DNA of 5,563 nt from contig CALHWR010000015.1 of the NCBI GenBank assembly GCA_938036665.1, positions 1 through 5,563 on the forward strand. The letters are read 5' to 3'. Both the position numbers and the translations under genes were made by a program. Of this stretch, positions 5,228 through 5,563 are shown piece by piece. The notes under the pieces were generated by a model. It had not been told where the DNA came from and ran no database searches. It saw only the letters and a program-made list of their open reading frames with translations. The stretch's first letter is position 1, and every line of letters begins with the position of its first letter. The DNA comes from an uncultured Collinsella sp. (GTDB lineage: Bacteria; Actinomycetota; Coriobacteriia; Coriobacteriales; Coriobacteriaceae).

Positions 5228-5563
5228 CTATAGACTTTGCTGGGGATCGATGATTTGCTGCAAGGTGAACTTACCTTGGGACGCGTCGCATTCTTCTTGC
5301 GAATCCTCAAAACCGAAGATCATGATGGCGCAGTTGGGGAGTTTTGCTGGGAGCTCAAAGCCCTCTGGAGTGGTGGCTTTGATGAATTGGCGGCTGGCGC
5401 TGCCGTGGCTTACTGCAAGAAGGGTTTTGACGCTATCAATGCCCATGAGATTGGTAAGGGTGCTTACCATGCGAGCTTGTAGAGCTTGGCTTCCCTCCCC
5501 TCCAAAGGGGACTAAATCCTCGCCGGGGTCCCAGACGTCGGTGGGTAGCGCGTCGTGGGGGCC
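5228..5563 (-). CDS. Histidine phosphatase family protein, C-terminal part (runs off right edge)
   Basis: The frame is open from the right edge to the TAG at 5228-5230, giving the last 111 residues. The segment LVPFGGEGSQALQARM carries the family's conserved glutamate, and TLLAVSHGSASRQF holds the second catalytic histidine of the phosphoglycerate-mutase-like fold. It ends with KLPNCAIMIFGFEDSQEE and FTLQQIIDPQQSL, a usual C-terminal strand. The N-terminal RHG motif that takes the phosphate lies outside the window. Such proteins are mostly small-molecule phosphatases or phosphoglycerate mutases; the substrate cannot be told here. The in-frame ATG at 5470 falls inside the conserved domain and is not the start. 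It lies 31 nt upstream of the fusion remnant on the same strand, so it may once have been in the same transcript, although its link to sugar use is unproven. Confidence 0.85.
   Translation of the reverse strand, partial: GPHDALPTDVWDPGEDLVPFGGEGSQALQARMVSTLTNLMGIDSVKTLLAVSHGSASRQFIKATTPEGFELPAKLPNCAIMIFGFEDSQEECDASQGKFTLQQIIDPQQSL

Noticed and set aside
5237..5482. An 81-codon rightward ORF near the right edge
   Set aside because: It is antisense to the clearly recognisable histidine phosphatase C-terminus and has no motif of its own.

Overview
The window looks like a piece of a GC-rich Gram-positive gut anaerobe. Strong AAGGAG-type ribosome sites, G/C-ended codons in the transporter genes, a stand-alone-subunit mannose-family PTS, LacR/DeoR regulators and a sulfatase would fit a Coriobacteriia genome such as Collinsella. 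That placement is inference from gene style and content, not a database match.

Layout. From 3065 leftwards runs a four-gene operon for a mannose-family (Man/Aga/Sor type) PTS permease in the order EIIA, EIIB, EIIC, EIID. It is followed, after a 169-nt gap with strong inverted repeats, by the first 46 codons of a sulfatase that runs off the left edge. A 262-nt AT-rich divergent control region (3066-3327) holds a perfect 9-bp tandem repeat and several CGTTTA/TTCGTT boxes. To its right, two tandem regulators of the DeoR family (3328-4092 and 4108-4869) are read rightwards. A perfect 13-bp hairpin (4902-4934) separates them from leftward-reading DNA: a 75-codon ORF that appears to be the start of an AgaS-type sugar-phosphate isomerase/deaminase joined in frame to the end of a NagA/AgaA-type deacetylase (4969-5196), then the C-terminal part of a histidine phosphatase that runs off the right edge.

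How it fits together. The PTS would import and phosphorylate a sugar, the divergent DeoR-type proteins would sense the resulting sugar phosphate, and the sulfatase would free sugars from sulfated glycans. The agaS/nagA remnant points to an amino sugar such as N-acetylgalactosamine from mucin or glycosaminoglycans. If so, the local deacetylase and deaminase genes have been lost here by an internal deletion, and the pathway must be completed from elsewhere in the genome or has changed substrate.

The most notable signals are the apparent agaS'-'nagA deletion fusion, stem-loops in every gap of the PTS transcript, the tandem 9-bp repeat just upstream of EIIA, and matching acidic C-terminal tails on EIIA and EIIC. 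No CRISPR array, tRNA, rRNA or insertion sequence was seen.
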